A stretch of 64,000 bases of DNA from Aphrophora alni (Eukaryota; Arthropoda; Insecta; Hemiptera; Aphrophoridae). The position numbers and the translations under genes were made by a program. The notes under the pieces are model-generated. The model was not told the origin of the DNA and ran no database searches. It saw nothing but the letters and a program-made list of their open reading frames with translations. Shown one piece after another: positions 10,806 to 22,517 of the stretch (its first letter is position 1; each line of letters starts with the position of its first letter). The stretch covers positions 101,727,291-101,791,290 of the forward strand of contig OY740773.1 of assembly GCA_963513935.1 (NCBI GenBank), in the 5' to 3' direction.

Positions 10806-13800
10806 TGATACATGAGCTACTATAACTAACTTAGCACTGATCTGATCTGAGGTATGGTGGGACAGAAGACGGGAGATGTTGTAGCGAAGTAACTCCAATC
10901 ATATCGATGCCAGGTTCATTCTTAAAACATTCAATAATTTGTTGATACTTTCAAAAGTACTGAAAAGGAACGTAGTAGTTTACAGAAACAAAAGAAAGGT
11001 AAAGTTGAGCACGAGAATTACAGTATTCAGTAAGGGTCATTCTTAAAACATTTAAACTTAATAGTTTATGCAAACTATAAATATATCAGTAGAGTTATAG
11101 TACCGTATTGGGAAGGGTTCAACCTTAAAAAACTAATTCATTAAATGCATTCAAAAGACATGTATTAGTTTACAATAATATAGAAATAAATTATTAGTAG
11201 GTTGTTATTTTAATCAACAATGTCAAAGATTTAAATAATTTTATTAAAATATTTTTGTTTTAAATAAATAAAACAATATCTATTTACGTGTTCTCCATAC
11301 TGTACCCCAGCCCATTTGACTTCTGTCTTGTCAAAAGGCAAGTACTAATAGAATAAACTAAAATGTATTTTGGTTGTTTCCAAGGTTTCCTATTTTTATT
11401 ATATCAATGCTTTGTTGTCAAATTTTTCTTTAAATTCATCAATAGAGTATAAAAATAGCTAAATAAAAGGATATTATTTAAATTTAATTATACGAAAGTT
11501 TTGATTATACGAACCCTGTTTTCTTAAAACTGCATTACTAAAATATTGGTCACAAAGGTTTTAGACTTTGTTTCATATTGATATAAATAAATCACTAGAG
11601 CACTGTGGTGATTATATATATGAACAAGGAAAAACCCCAAACCACAAAATAACACAACTACACAAAACTGTATAATGCGTTTATATTACCTTATGTACAT
11701 TTCGATAGCTCTGCTATCATCTATCATTAATACGTCCATCAGCATTAATTGAAACTCTAAAATATCATTATATATTTTAATATACATTTGTATATAATTT
11801 GTATTAAAAAAAAATCTCAAAAGCGGTAATAAAATTGTCGATTTCCATTATAATATTAGGCTTATTATGTAGCTAATTAACAATCAATGTTGAGTCAATA
11901 TGTGAAGCCGCGGGTAACAGATAGTGCTGAAATAAAACTAAAACCTGAGAAGAACAAGAAAAAAGTCTCAAAATTATAATGCTTCAAAGAAACAATCCAC
12001 TCTTTCCAGCAATTTCAGTTATAATAGATTAGGGTACTCTTTACGGGAGAGTAACACCAAAGAAGCTCATTAACCTACTTAAACCTATTCCAGAGGTTTT
12101 GATTTCCATAATCTTGTCAGAAACGCTAACCTCTACAACGTATTCAATTGCTGAGCTCCAGACATCCTCCTTCCACTTCAATCAAATGCCTCACAGTAAA
12201 AAAGATCCACCATATGTCTCCAGAGTTTCGTAATCATGACAGCAGTGATATCGGCCTTCTGTTACGTTCGACAAGTCTACTTGTCGGCGCATAGTTGGGT
12301 CAGACGCTGGTCAGAAAATTGACGTCATCATTCCCTCCTAACCCAAGTTTTAACCGTGTAAATTATTGTACGAATGATCCCATAAACTGATTCTTTTCTT
12401 ATAAGCAGCTCTCTTTTTGACCGACATGACGACATGACATTCCCTTCAATTCGTATAGTTGAGAGATCAATGATTTTAAGAGTTATAAAGAATTGAATCC
12501 TTCGGGGTTTAATTAAATTGGTGACGTACTATATTTTGAAAGCATGCTTACACTAATGTTAAACATATTACGACACCCAGAGGTCAATTACTGGTCTCAG
12601 CTGTTGTCTCGACGTCTGCATTTTAATCCACCTTTTATAATTGCTACACATAATACCAAACAATTTAGGAGTTACGTGGAAGGAAGCTATTCCCTGATTT
12701 GTTAAAGTAACTAGTTCTTAGGTCTTATTAACGATGTCTTCTCACAGTTTCTCACAACTGGTTTCCCCTGTCGCTCACCACACGTGGACTTACTGCACCG
12801 AGTGTCCGTGCAGCTTGCAAATTTCTAGCTATGAAACACGGGAGCAATGTATGCAACCAGCAACACTGCAGTGTAGCCTAGAAAACCTATATAATAGGGG
12901 TGCGATACGCCAGATTGTACAACTTCAAGGCCTGCTAGTGGTTAGACACTGACACGAGCGAAACGATGTACACATCTATCGAGGAAGTTAACCGACATTA
13001 AATAAGTAGTGAAATATACAATTACGAGGTTCAGAAAACCTGTGTAATAATTTAACCTACCCTATTGGTTAAGACCTTTTAATCTACCAATAGAATTTAA
13101 CATTTCCTATAAGGGCCAAGTGTCCAACTCTACATTAAATTTATATCATCTTCTGTATTGAATTGTTTGCATAAAGCTCGGTTAGTACTAAGATGGCCCC
13201 ATCAAGTCTTCTGTACTTTAGAACACATCATCAGGTTAATAGAGACTTTAGTTAAAAAGAAATTTTCTCAAGATAGTTTAAAACACGGTAATGACTACCG
13301 TTAACCATTCATTTGACTGTCAACCAAGAAATTTACCAGTTACATGTTTATCTTCAAAGTTTGTTGATGTCACGCATGCGCAGTAAAACATGACAAGTGT
13401 CTCATCTTACATCAAATATACTATATTACATAAATGCTTTGCCATTTCACGTCTAACATAAGAACACTTACGACAGACATGTCACGGATTTCGCGTGTCT
13501 ATTGCCTTTTGTTTTAGAACCCCCCCTCCTTTCTACCTCTTCATAAACTGTTTACTTTAAGGAGAAGGGGGTGGAAGATAAAACTCCTTAAGGATAACAG
13601 GACTCCCAGGAGTTAGTGTAGTCTTGACCATTGCTTCAACAACTCTTCAGGTAAGGGTAACATTTGTTGCGTCATAATTTATTAATATTATTTAGTGTTT
13701 CTTCAATGTTTAAAAATATAATATAAGAAAGTAATATAATGAAATAAAATTTGTATATAATATAATTCTTATATTAGTATGGAACATATCTCTCTCTCTA

Positions 13801-13829
13801 TCTCTGACTGTTTATCAGCTTATAATACC
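10806..13829. other. no gene seen; a few small motifs
   Basis: No exon is recognised. A 72-codon open frame at 12734-12952 has no domain. On the minus strand 11699-11722 reads ATGATAGCAGAGCTATCGAAA, a member of the hairpin-GAAA motif series. A palindromic 'cgcatgcgca' at about 13374 resembles an NRF-1 site but has no gene beside it. The rest is AT-rich filler. Confidence 0.4.
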
Positions 13830-14095
13830 AGAACCACTGATACGATTTTCATGAAATTAAACAAAAATTGTGTATGTTACCTCGATTTTAAATCAAGTAC
13901 AATTTATGCTATGACACAAGCGAAGCAAATTTAGGCCCTATTAAAATTTATTTCAAACACGACGTCCAATGGTACATTTTTACTTTTTTTTTGATTGACA
14001 GCAGCTGATAGTTTTGTTGACGATTAGTTTTTATTCGGTTTGATGATGTTTGACTGAAAAAGTTTGTGAATGTTATTGTACTGGTTTAGCTTATT
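13830..14095 (+). repeat. dispersed repeat family B, partial copy
   Basis: It contains 'atgacacaagcgaagcaaat', 'ggccctattaaaatttattt', 'gacgattagtttttattcgg' and 'tgaaaaagtttgtgaatgtt'. These words recur in the same order at 15600, 21720 and 51835. The copy lacks the 5' half of the family. Confidence 0.6.
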
Positions 14096-14181
14096 GTTCT
14101 GATTTTAAAATTATTAAAAAGGATGAGGTACTAATCGTAATTTATTTGTATATTTGCTACCATTTGTGTATATAAATATAC

Positions 14182-14218
14182 GACGTTTCGAGCGTATAAA
14201 TCCACTCCCTTTATCAAG
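14182..14218 (-). ncRNA. hairpin-GAAACGTC motif (hammerhead-like)
   Basis: The minus strand gives CTTGATAA, a segment starting AGGGAG and ending GCTC, then GAAAC directly followed by GTC. It follows the same plan as 16511, 18845, 46576 and 62774. Stem II pairing is weak in this copy. Confidence 0.3.
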
Positions 14219-15599
14219 TGATAAAATCTACAACTTGACAAAAATGAAAAGGGTCAGAATAGCCTTCCTTGGAAAATAAAACTAGTACCTTAAGAAAGGA
14301 ACTGCTTTTTTGTAGCTGAAAAATAAAAAGTAGATTTTTCAATAAACTGAATCATTCAAAAGTTAGTTAAAACTTTAAATGATGTGGTTTTGTGATATGT
14401 TTTCCAATCCCCGATAAAAACTCTATTGTATGCAGATATAATTGGGATTTATTAAAAGATCAGCTGTTATTGTGCTAGCAACGAGTTTTTTCATTGTTGA
14501 CCGAGTAGGCGGTGGACTGTAGTGGTTTACAATTAATTGATTTTTTTAAATTCCATCATGACTTTGCCTTTACTAACACGTATCATTGATTCAGTGTTAT
14601 TATGAATGTGAACGGAGTTTATCAGCCGGGTTAAGAAAGTTTCGTACTGGCAGCGGTTTTAGAGACGGACCGTGCAGTGTAGTCGCGTATAAAAAACTTG
14701 TTAGTTTGAAACTACCGGGTCCGTTGGAGACATCAAGACGCCAGGAAGAGCTTCAATCGTAAGAATTGGAGAACAAAAAGAAACATTTCAAAATGTAGCT
14801 GAGATAAATATCAACACGTTAAGAAGTGCCGTGAATAGAGTAATTGTTTACAAATAATGTTACCGGTATTTTTGGCGATTTAAAAAAAAAATACATTCTA
14901 TCTGCCTTATTTCTTAATAATAAAATAGGTTTTCAACACAGAGATAACTTTTGACGGAAAAAAAACATAATTTCAACTTTTCTAGGTTAAGGTCCATTAA
15001 GTGAATTACGTGTTAAAATAGGTTCGTACGCGAATTTTTACCTTACAAGGTCATGTAATGTGAGCCCTTGTTTAAGATGTGTGTGTGGTTTTTGTGTCCT
15101 CACCAACAATACTGGTGCTAATAATCTTCTCACCTTCTTTTTCTTCACTTCTTTATTATATCGTAAATTAGCACTACATTTTTAAAACACATATGTGGCA
15201 TTTGCCACATTAGGTAGGCTGTGCATTTGTGAAATCTATTATTGTTGCAAGGATTTGATCTGTGTGTGTTGTGAACCATCTAAGAGCCCCAAAAAAAGAT
15301 GTAGAGGAGCGCATCTGTCCGCGGTACAGCGAGTGAGGGTCACACAGAGCGTGACAAGATTTTTTTTGAATTTTAAAACCACCTGTGATTTAAAATAATT
15401 GCAGGCTAAAATAATTAATTGGGGGGGGGTCATGGGAAACGGGGTGTTGTGAAACAATGGAGACCATGTGAATTTGCAGTTGGCTGTTAATTAACCGTTT
15501 TGTCGGGTTCGTACAATCCCAAATACCGTTGGTTAACAGGCTAATTTGATTAAGTTTTACCGACTTATAATTATTGTTGATTCAAACGCGTAGACAGAT

Positions 15600-16180
15600 T
15601 TTAATGCAATTTGTTAAGGGGGCGTTATTTGACCATATCTCGGACTTTTTAAATTGTTTTTATAACTCAAAATTTGGGGGTAGTTATGAAAAACAACGAT
15701 TTTCATTAAATTTCCTCAGGGCTCAAATAAAACCTATTAGGTCCGATCTCACCAAAAAATGTTGGGTCATGAGTTATCGGTAGAAAATAAAAAATCTGCT
15801 ATTACAAAAAAAACAACTAATTTCTTAAAGTCAGGTCAACCGATTTTGTTAAAACTTTAATGAAATGTGAAGATAAATGAGCCAAACCCGTGTGCAAAAA
15901 CGTAAATAAAAATATTTTACTCTTTAGGAATAACTAAAAAAAATGAACTTTGATTAGCGTCTTTAATAACTCAAATTTAATAAAACACGATTTATACTGA
16001 GATCGTTATTGACAAAAGCGAAGGCAAATTTAGATCCTAATATATATTTTCAAAAACAGCGTATATGATTAACTTTTGACTGAAACCTACCAAAACGACA
16101 TTTTTGGTTGTGAATACTTTTGGTTGATTTTTATTTAGTTTTAGGGATTTGTGAGTGAGAAAGTTCATGCAATTATTATT
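15600..16180 (+). repeat. dispersed repeat family B, near-complete copy
   Basis: It starts near 'ccatatctcggacttttt', then 'ctcaaaatttgggggtagtt', 'accaaaaaatgttgggtcat', 'acccgtgtgcaaaa', 'gcgaaggcaaatttagatcc' and 'tgagtgagaaagttcatgca'. Similar blocks occur at 20100, 21720, 36640, 37670 and 51835. A 69-codon open frame inside has no domain and is not conserved. Confidence 0.65.
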
Positions 16181-16344
16181 TCTGATGTTAATTTGAAATC
16201 TATTTAACAGTTCAGAAATATTTGGACACCCAGTATAGTTCTATACAAGTCATTGGATTTATATCCAACACGAAGTCACATTACATGCGATAACGTAAGG
16301 CTTAAAATGTGTGTGAAACAGTGTAGGTCTTCTTCCTCAGCGGT

Positions 16345-17180
16345 TAAGTTATTGAGTACGGGTTTAGTAATCCCAAGGTACCCTATCTGGATGTACATCT
16401 TACTTCATTTATTCTCTGTTTGAAGTTATTTGTTAATGATGGAAGTTCAATTTTAATATTATACATTTTTCGGACATTTGCCATCATTTGTGTGTTAAAA
16501 ATCAAAACACGACGTTTCGGGAATAAGAATCAATTCCCGTTATTAAAAAAAGAACTAAAATTTCATTATAATACCCCTACAACTAAAAAACAAGCTGAAA
16601 TTTTGCCTGTTAAATCGCCACAAGGGGTTGTGACCCGCTCTCGGGCTAGGAAGCTTAATACAACTAACAATAGGCCACTCCCCTAATAGTTTGTCACGCC
16701 TTCTGGACCACGTCACTTGTTGCTGTATCTTTGATACAACAACACGTATTTGATGTTAGTTGTGTGTTACCGTGATTATGTTTTTTGACTTCTCAGTTTT
16801 AGCTCTGAGATGCATGCTTAGATATTAAGGTTGGTGGTATTCTTATTTAGTTTTACTTCTTACATAGGCTTAGTTTCTAGTTTCATGTTTCTTTAGTTTT
16901 TAGTCACTTGATAACGGGAATTGATTCTTATTCGTGTTTTAATTTTTTAATGTTAACGTCGTGTTTTGATTTTTAAAACACAAATGATGGCAAATGTCCG
17001 AAAAATGTATAATAATAAAATTACTTCATTTAGTCTCGGTTTAGATCCCTCTCTTTCGTTTTTCCTGACAGATCTCTCAACACCTACTATTAGAATATTC
17101 TAGAGCTAGGGTTCTGTTTTGTGCTCTTTTATTCTTTTTTTTAAAACGATGATGACTGAGAGGTTTTCACAGTAAAAAAC
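16345..17180 (-). repeat. dispersed repeat family A, copy 3, split by a foldback element
   Basis: On the minus strand the copy runs from 17180 ('gaaaacctctcagtcatcat') through 'ccctagctctagaatattct' and 'agagagggatcta' to about 17021. It resumes at 16421 and runs to about 16345 with 'gatgtacatccagatagggt' and 'ttactaaacccgtactc'. The intervening 16422-17020 is a separate insertion. Confidence 0.65.
16422..17020. mobile_element. 599-bp foldback element with about 21-bp target duplication
   Basis: The ends are inverted repeats of about 100 bp. 'catttttcggacatttgcca', 'tcatttgtgtgttaaaaatc', 'aaaacacgacgtttcgggaa' and 'gaatcaattcccgttat' on the left recur in reverse complement on the right (16907-17010). 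The flanks 'ttacttcatttattctctgt' (from 16400) and 'ttacttcatttagtctcggt' (from 17021) are a diverged target duplication. A short frame inside reads 'PQGVVTRSRARKL', a basic motif of unknown meaning. The arms carry the hairpin-GAAACGTC motif (16511-16546 minus, 16907-16940 plus, degenerate). An inverted pair of Penelope-type terminal repeats is one possible origin. Confidence 0.65.
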
Positions 17181-17887
17181 GTGTAGTTTTGTGCGTCAGG
17201 TATAGAGCACCTAATACGGCATGTGCTCATTGAAGTTTCCAGAAGTGGGCCGTTAACTTAGAAAAGATAGCCTCTAATTTCTGAGCTAAGAAAAAAATGA
17301 TGTCATAGCATATCATAACTTAAAATTAGCTTATCTTTTATAATCGACTTGTCCATGAGGGAAAATTAGAAATACGCTAATTTCCAGTAAAAATTATTTA
17401 TTTGTATACTTTTGGAGAAAAGTTTAGTCATATTTCATTGGATAATTTGGGCAATAAGTTGACTTGTTTTTGTTTTGTTTTTTTTCATTTGGCAATTAAA
17501 ACAAATCATTTGTCAGTTAGACGCACTGCAGATTTTAAGTTTTTTTTTTTTTTTTAACTTCTGCAGTATAACGTAAATTAATAGACCGGTTATATTTTCT
17601 TTAGAATTCAGTTGTACATAATTTTCATTTTAGTCAAGATAAAATTACTTAGAGGGATGTCTTTTCTTTATGACGGTGACAAATTTACTGTTTGCGGGAA
17701 TGAAATAAAACTTGTGAGTTGACATTGCGTTATGGAAGTTGTATGGTTTTTCAACATGCTTCAGTACTTTTGTACAGAATTTTATCTGATATACTGTATT
17801 TCTTAAGTTAAAGGTGCGCAGTACAAGAAGAATAAAATATTGTAGTGAGTATGTGTTTGGCAATCCCGAGGAAACTTACCTATATCT

Positions 17888-20000
17888 ACACCTTTCTTCG
17901 TGTAGTCTTTAAAACAGATCTATCCGGAAGGAAACTATCTGGAAATATTTTGTGATAATGTGATAAAACAAACAAAACTTGAATCGTATCAATTGATTCA
18001 ACAGACAGCATCTCGTCGGAAAGATGATGTAGTTGTTAAATTTAATAATTCATAAGATCTTAATGTTAATCAACAAAAGCTTAAAAATAAAAACAAATGC
18101 CAAATAACTCTTCGTGATATTATTAAGGGATGTTCAAAGTTTACTTAAGAACTTTGGTAACCTTCAAATTTGATGATTTTTAACGTGGTTTTTGAGCCTT
18201 GAAGATGGCCGTTTTTGGCGTTTTTTTTCGAACGTTAAATAAGTTTTATTTTGAAAACTATCAACTTTAGAAAAAAATTACAAGAAACCTTTTGTGTTCA
18301 GAATGGTCCACAAAATGTTTTTAAATTATTCCGTGGCATAAAATTAAATTTTGCAATTTATTTATACAAATTGTAACCAGGTCCCCACCTGGAAACCTGT
18401 TGTTTCGCTTAAAGGGAGGTCCAACAAAAACATCCATCCAAATATTTTTCCATCTCAGCCGAGCTTTTCACCTCTAGTTTACAGCTTGAGTAGTTCGGTT
18501 ATCTCTCGTATACTGAAAGGTGAGCGAGAAATGGTTTTAAAAAATAGATCTACAAGGAACAAAAAAGTAGAAAACTCAATAACTTGAAATTTTTAGAAAT
18601 CAGTAGATCTATTTTTAAAAACCATACTTCCAACCTAAATGAACAAATATATATTAACTCATCACCCCTATTGAAGCCTATTGTGTAACTTTTGTTTTAT
18701 AAAATACATTCCCCTTCTCCACCCCACAGGTCAGATATTGCCCTTTCTGCCATAAATACTATCATTTCTCAACCATTTCTACTCTACCCTTTCCTTTTTC
18801 TTACAATTTTGGTTTGTAGACTTGTTTTGTTTTCAATTTCATAGCTTGAAAATGCCTCACGGCGAAACATATGTCGCTCAATAAAGTTTTGTTGTGGATA
18901 AATAATTGTTTTATTATTTCCATCAAGCACCGACTGTTGTCACATTATGTTATAAAATAATTAAATTCTCAAATTTGGTTCTACCGATTTCCTTAAAATG
19001 TTAAGATTAAGAACCCAAACCGGTGTGCACACTGGATGACACAAGCAAAGCAAGTTTAAATATACATATTTGTTCACCTTAAAATATAAATACATTGGCT
19101 GTGGTATTATTTATTATTAGTTTTTGGTTTATTATGAATATTGTTGTGGTACGTCACTTACTAGTAGCAGCTATATTATTGAATGTATAAAATCGTAAGA
19201 CAAGAAACACTAGTATGAAAACGTTGTACAACACATTGGACAGTCTGGCCTCCCTACAATGTTTGTGCTAGGCAACTTGATACAGTGTACACATATTGCC
19301 TAGCTTTCGCCGTGGACATTCTAAAAGAGTTTTAACTCTCGCTTTCACGTTCACCTGTTATCATACTGGAGATAATCGAATTACTACTTAACCTGTACAC
19401 TTTATAGAGGCGAAATGCTCGGCTGAGTGGAAAAAATATTTGGATGGAATTTTTTTGCATAATAATCTTCGTTGGGGCTGCTTTTACGCGAAACAACCGG
19501 TTGCTAAGTAGTGACCTGGTTACAATTTGTTTAAATAAATTGCAAAAATTTAATTTTATGCCCCGAAATAATTTTTAATGATTTTCTGAATCATTCTGAA
19601 CAAAAACGATCTCTTGTAATTGTTTTACTAAAGTCGATAGTTTTCGAGATAAAAATTATTTAAGGTCCGAAAGAAACGCCAAACGACCATCTTCAACGTT
19701 CAAAAACCATTTTAAAAACCATCAAAAGGTTGTCAAAATTCTTAAGTAATCTTTGAACATCCCTTTATATAATATCCTGAAGAGTTACTTGGCATTTTTT
19801 TCTTCTTTATTTTTAAGTCTTTGTTGATTAACATTAGGATCTTATGAATTATTAAATTTAACAGTTACATCATCTTTCCGATTATTAACATCAGTTAATA
19901 CGATTCAAGTTTTGTTTGTTTTATCACATTATCACAAACATTTTCCAGATAGATTCCTTCCGGATACATCTGTTTTAAATACTACATGAAGAAAGGTGTA
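17888..20000. repeat. large inverted repeat, arms about 650 bp
   Basis: The left arm (about 17888-18540) and right arm (about 19325-20000) are reverse complements with moderate divergence. They share 'acacctttcttc' ends, 'gatctatccggaaggaa', 'ttaatgttaatcaacaaaa', 'ggcataaaattaaattt', 'caaattgtaaccaggt' and 'ccatccaaatattttt'. The spacer holds a short inner inverted repeat with 'agatctatttttaaaaacca' near 18600, a hairpin-GAAACATATGTC motif at 18845, and a family B fragment at about 18955-19140. No coding region was found in either arm. Confidence 0.75.
18845..18875 (+). ncRNA. hairpin-GAAAC-GTC motif (hammerhead-like)
   Basis: It reads CTTGAAAAT, GCC TCAC GGC (a clean short hairpin), GAAAC, ATAT, GTC, followed by 'gctcaataaagttttg'. 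The same plan is seen at 46576-46608. The first box departs from the CUGANGA consensus, so ribozyme activity is doubtful. Confidence 0.3.
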
Positions 20001-20099
20001 ATCACTAGTTTTTTTCCCTCGGATACATCTGTTTTAAGTTCACTGAGTTCAAAAAAAGTGGTGTTTGGAATCATTTTAGTCTCTGAAGCCTAAAAGCGT

Positions 20100-20520
20100 A
20101 GACCATTTGTAATTTAATTCGGTGTGATTAAATTATTTATCTTGAATCATATCTTGAGAGGTGTTACTAAATTTTGTTGTTAACCCAAAATTTGAGGGTA
20201 GATGCAATAAGGAATAAACATAAAATACGATATTTTAAAAAAATTTCTTTATCGATGTTGATTAATTTTGCTCAAGTGTAGCCTCTAAAGACCCCAAACA
20301 AAACGTATTGGTCGCTACTGTTTAGAAATATTGGTTCGTGAGTTATCTGTAAGAAACAACAACAAATCGTCCATGGGCTGTTATAAAAGATGTAATATAT
20401 CAAAATCTGCTCAACCAATTTCGTTCAAATTTCAATGATATTATCTAATCTTTTTTTCAGTTTTAAGGCAAAAACCATTTTGATTATTAACGCCTTCAAA
20501 AATTTGTGCAAGAAGATGTT
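20100..20520 (+). repeat. dispersed repeat family B, partial copy
   Basis: It contains 'cccaaaatttgagggtagat', 'gaccccaaacaaaacgtatt', 'gttcgtgagttatctgtaag' and 'ccaatttcgttcaaattt', in the family order. The 3' half is replaced by the 3' end of a minus-strand LINE. Confidence 0.6.
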
Positions 20521-20559
20521 TAAGATTATAACCTTAAAAACTTATAAATATTACATTAA

Positions 20560-21085
20560 AAACAATAACAAAACAAAAACTAAATAACAAACAAAAATAA
20601 ACAACACAATAATATATTACAAGGCTGTAAAACAGCCCTGCAACAAGTTAACAATTTACAAACTATGGTAAATTACAATTAACAACAATTAAAACAAATA
20701 TTGCAACGAGTGATGAAAGATAGAATTTTAACAATAACAAAATAATTTAATTATACAACACAAAAATTACACAGCTGTAAAGACGCCCTGCAATAATCAA
20801 ATTAAAAAATTGTCAGACAACGCAAAGAGGACTATACTCGATCAAGGATCTGAGCATTATCCCCCAACATACTTCTTAACATAACACACTCAGTTAGGAT
20901 GTGCTTAATTGATAACACACATAACAAAATGGGCACAAATGGGCCCATAACAAATGGGTACAAAATGTGCATTGTGGTGGATTCCCCTGTTTCATCAGAA
21001 ATCTATGAGTGATCATGGAATGACCGATACGAACACGGGTAACCACCACTTCCTCTCGACGACTGGCACTTATGGATGTATTCCA
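20560..21085 (-). pseudogene. non-LTR retrotransposon 3' end: ORF2 tail and 3' UTR
   Basis: On the minus strand the stretch from about 21085 downward reads 'SRREEVVVTRVRIGHS', 'ITHRFLM', 'PPQCTFC' and then a frame with 'HILTECVM'. This is the conserved C-terminal block of I/Jockey-type LINE ORF2. Below about 20780 follows an AT-rich 3' UTR with two 'gcagggc' words ending in an A- and T-rich tail near 20560. No RT domain lies upstream in that orientation, so it is a 5'-truncated copy related to the one at 4541-4975. Confidence 0.65.
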
Positions 21086-21719
21086 CAGAAGGACAGTATC
21101 ATATTATCTGTTAAACAAAAATATAAAAGAGAAAAAAAGCTCTATCTTTATTGCATATTTAGTTACAAGCAGTTGATATAGCTTGGTTTATTTGACTTGT
21201 TACCATTAACTTTACATTATTTTTTTAATATATCAATTTTTCTCTAACATTCAAAGTGAAAAAAAAAGTTTTTACTACTCCCCCCGCCCTTTACCTCCCC
21301 CCCACTTATCCCATAGCATTCATCATGATGATTTTGGACTAAATAAAATTTGTGTATAATTACTTATACTACGTTTTGTGTCAAAGTTTTTGGCCGCCTT
21401 CTTGAATCCGGCATATGGGTTCTAATCAATAATTTTAAATGGCAACTTCGTGTTTTGATACATAATTTAACACAGTTTTTTTTCAACTCTGAGTTCGGTG
21501 TTGTATATTATGTTTTATTATGTGAAATCCATGTTACTGCACTAAACTTTGATTTTCACTTGAATGCACATCTACGTAAATAGATCAGTATAATTGTACA
21601 ACTTGATTTGAATTTTTATTTAAAAATTACTTTATAACCATTTTGAAGTTGTTTTATAATGTAATATGAGTTTTACAATGTTGCAGTGCTCTATGCGTTG
21701 GACAAATTAAATAATATTT

Positions 21720-21809
21720 TGTAGATGGGTATTAACTCAAAATCTGGGTAGCTGCTGTAAGGAAAAAACACAACATTACATTTTTCTTAAAATCGGTTTT
21801 GAAGATTAA

Positions 21810-21864
<55 letters not shown>

Positions 21865-22360
21865 CTCAATTGTAGCTTCTAAGGATCCAAACAAAATCTT
21901 ATTGGTTGCCATCTGTCAAAAAATGCCGGTTCAAGAGTTATTGGTAAAAAACAAACAAATTGCCCATGGGGCTGTTAAAAAATATTTATTTTCCAAAATC
22001 TACTGATTTCGTTCAAATGATACTGAAATGTAAAGCGAATCAAACAAAATCACAAGTCAAAAACTATTATGTTTGAAGAATAATTTGGAAAAACAAAATA
22101 TGAACCCTAACTGACATCATTTGAAGCTTGATTTTATCACATGCGATTTACGCCAAAGTCCAAATGAATGGTCAAATCAATGAATGGTTTATGGCTCAAA
22201 TGAATCAAGTGTAGGCCCCATTTAAAAATATAAGTATTTTACAAAATAGTTCATTTTCACTTTTTTGATAACTACCGGAATGACATTTTTGGTTGGCTTC
22301 AGTTTGTTTGGTTTGGGGGATGGCTGAGTGGGAAAGTTTGTGTAATCTTTAAGCAACGTT
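21720..22360 (+). repeat. dispersed repeat family B, with an internal TA microsatellite
   Basis: It contains 'ctcaaaatctgggtagctgc', 'aaaaaatgccggttcaagag', 'aggccccatttaaaaatata' and 'gagtgggaaagtttgtgtaa'. It ends about 70 bp before the first visible exon, so that exon's acceptor region is repeat-derived or repeat-adjacent. Confidence 0.65.
21812..21862. repeat. TA dinucleotide microsatellite
   Basis: An uninterrupted TA run of about 25 units inside the family B copy, likely polymorphic. Confidence 0.95.
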
Positions 22361-22428
22361 TATTTCTAAAATATTGAGATTTTAAGTTTTGATAAAAAAA
22401 TTTTAAAATTATTTTTTTATTGTTACAG

Positions 22429-22517
22429 ACCGAGTGATGTATGCAAGAAATCAACAACTTCCTTCTTCAAAGCCTGCAGTGGTTGGTGGCACTCCAATAA
22501 CTGAAGAACTTGCTGCA
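22429..22517 (+). CDS. MINDY4B: MINDY4B-like exon (first visible)
   Basis: The acceptor 'ttattgttacag' precedes it and the donor is GTATGT. The 89 bases hold two bases of a split codon and 29 full codons, ending in phase 0. It encodes a hydrophilic linker, 'RVMYARNQQLPSSKPAVVGG' then 'TPITEELAA', before the catalytic-domain fold. Such linker sequence is poorly conserved, so the assignment rests on splice signals, phase and position. Confidence 0.7.

Noticed and set aside
12734..12952. 72-codon frame starting 'MSSHSFSQL'
   Set aside because: No domain, no splice partner in phase with 22429 that I could show, and ordinary composition.
13374..13383. NRF-1 site 'cgcatgcgca' as promoter of the host gene
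   Set aside because: No exon or start site follows, and the nearest supported exon is 9 kb away.
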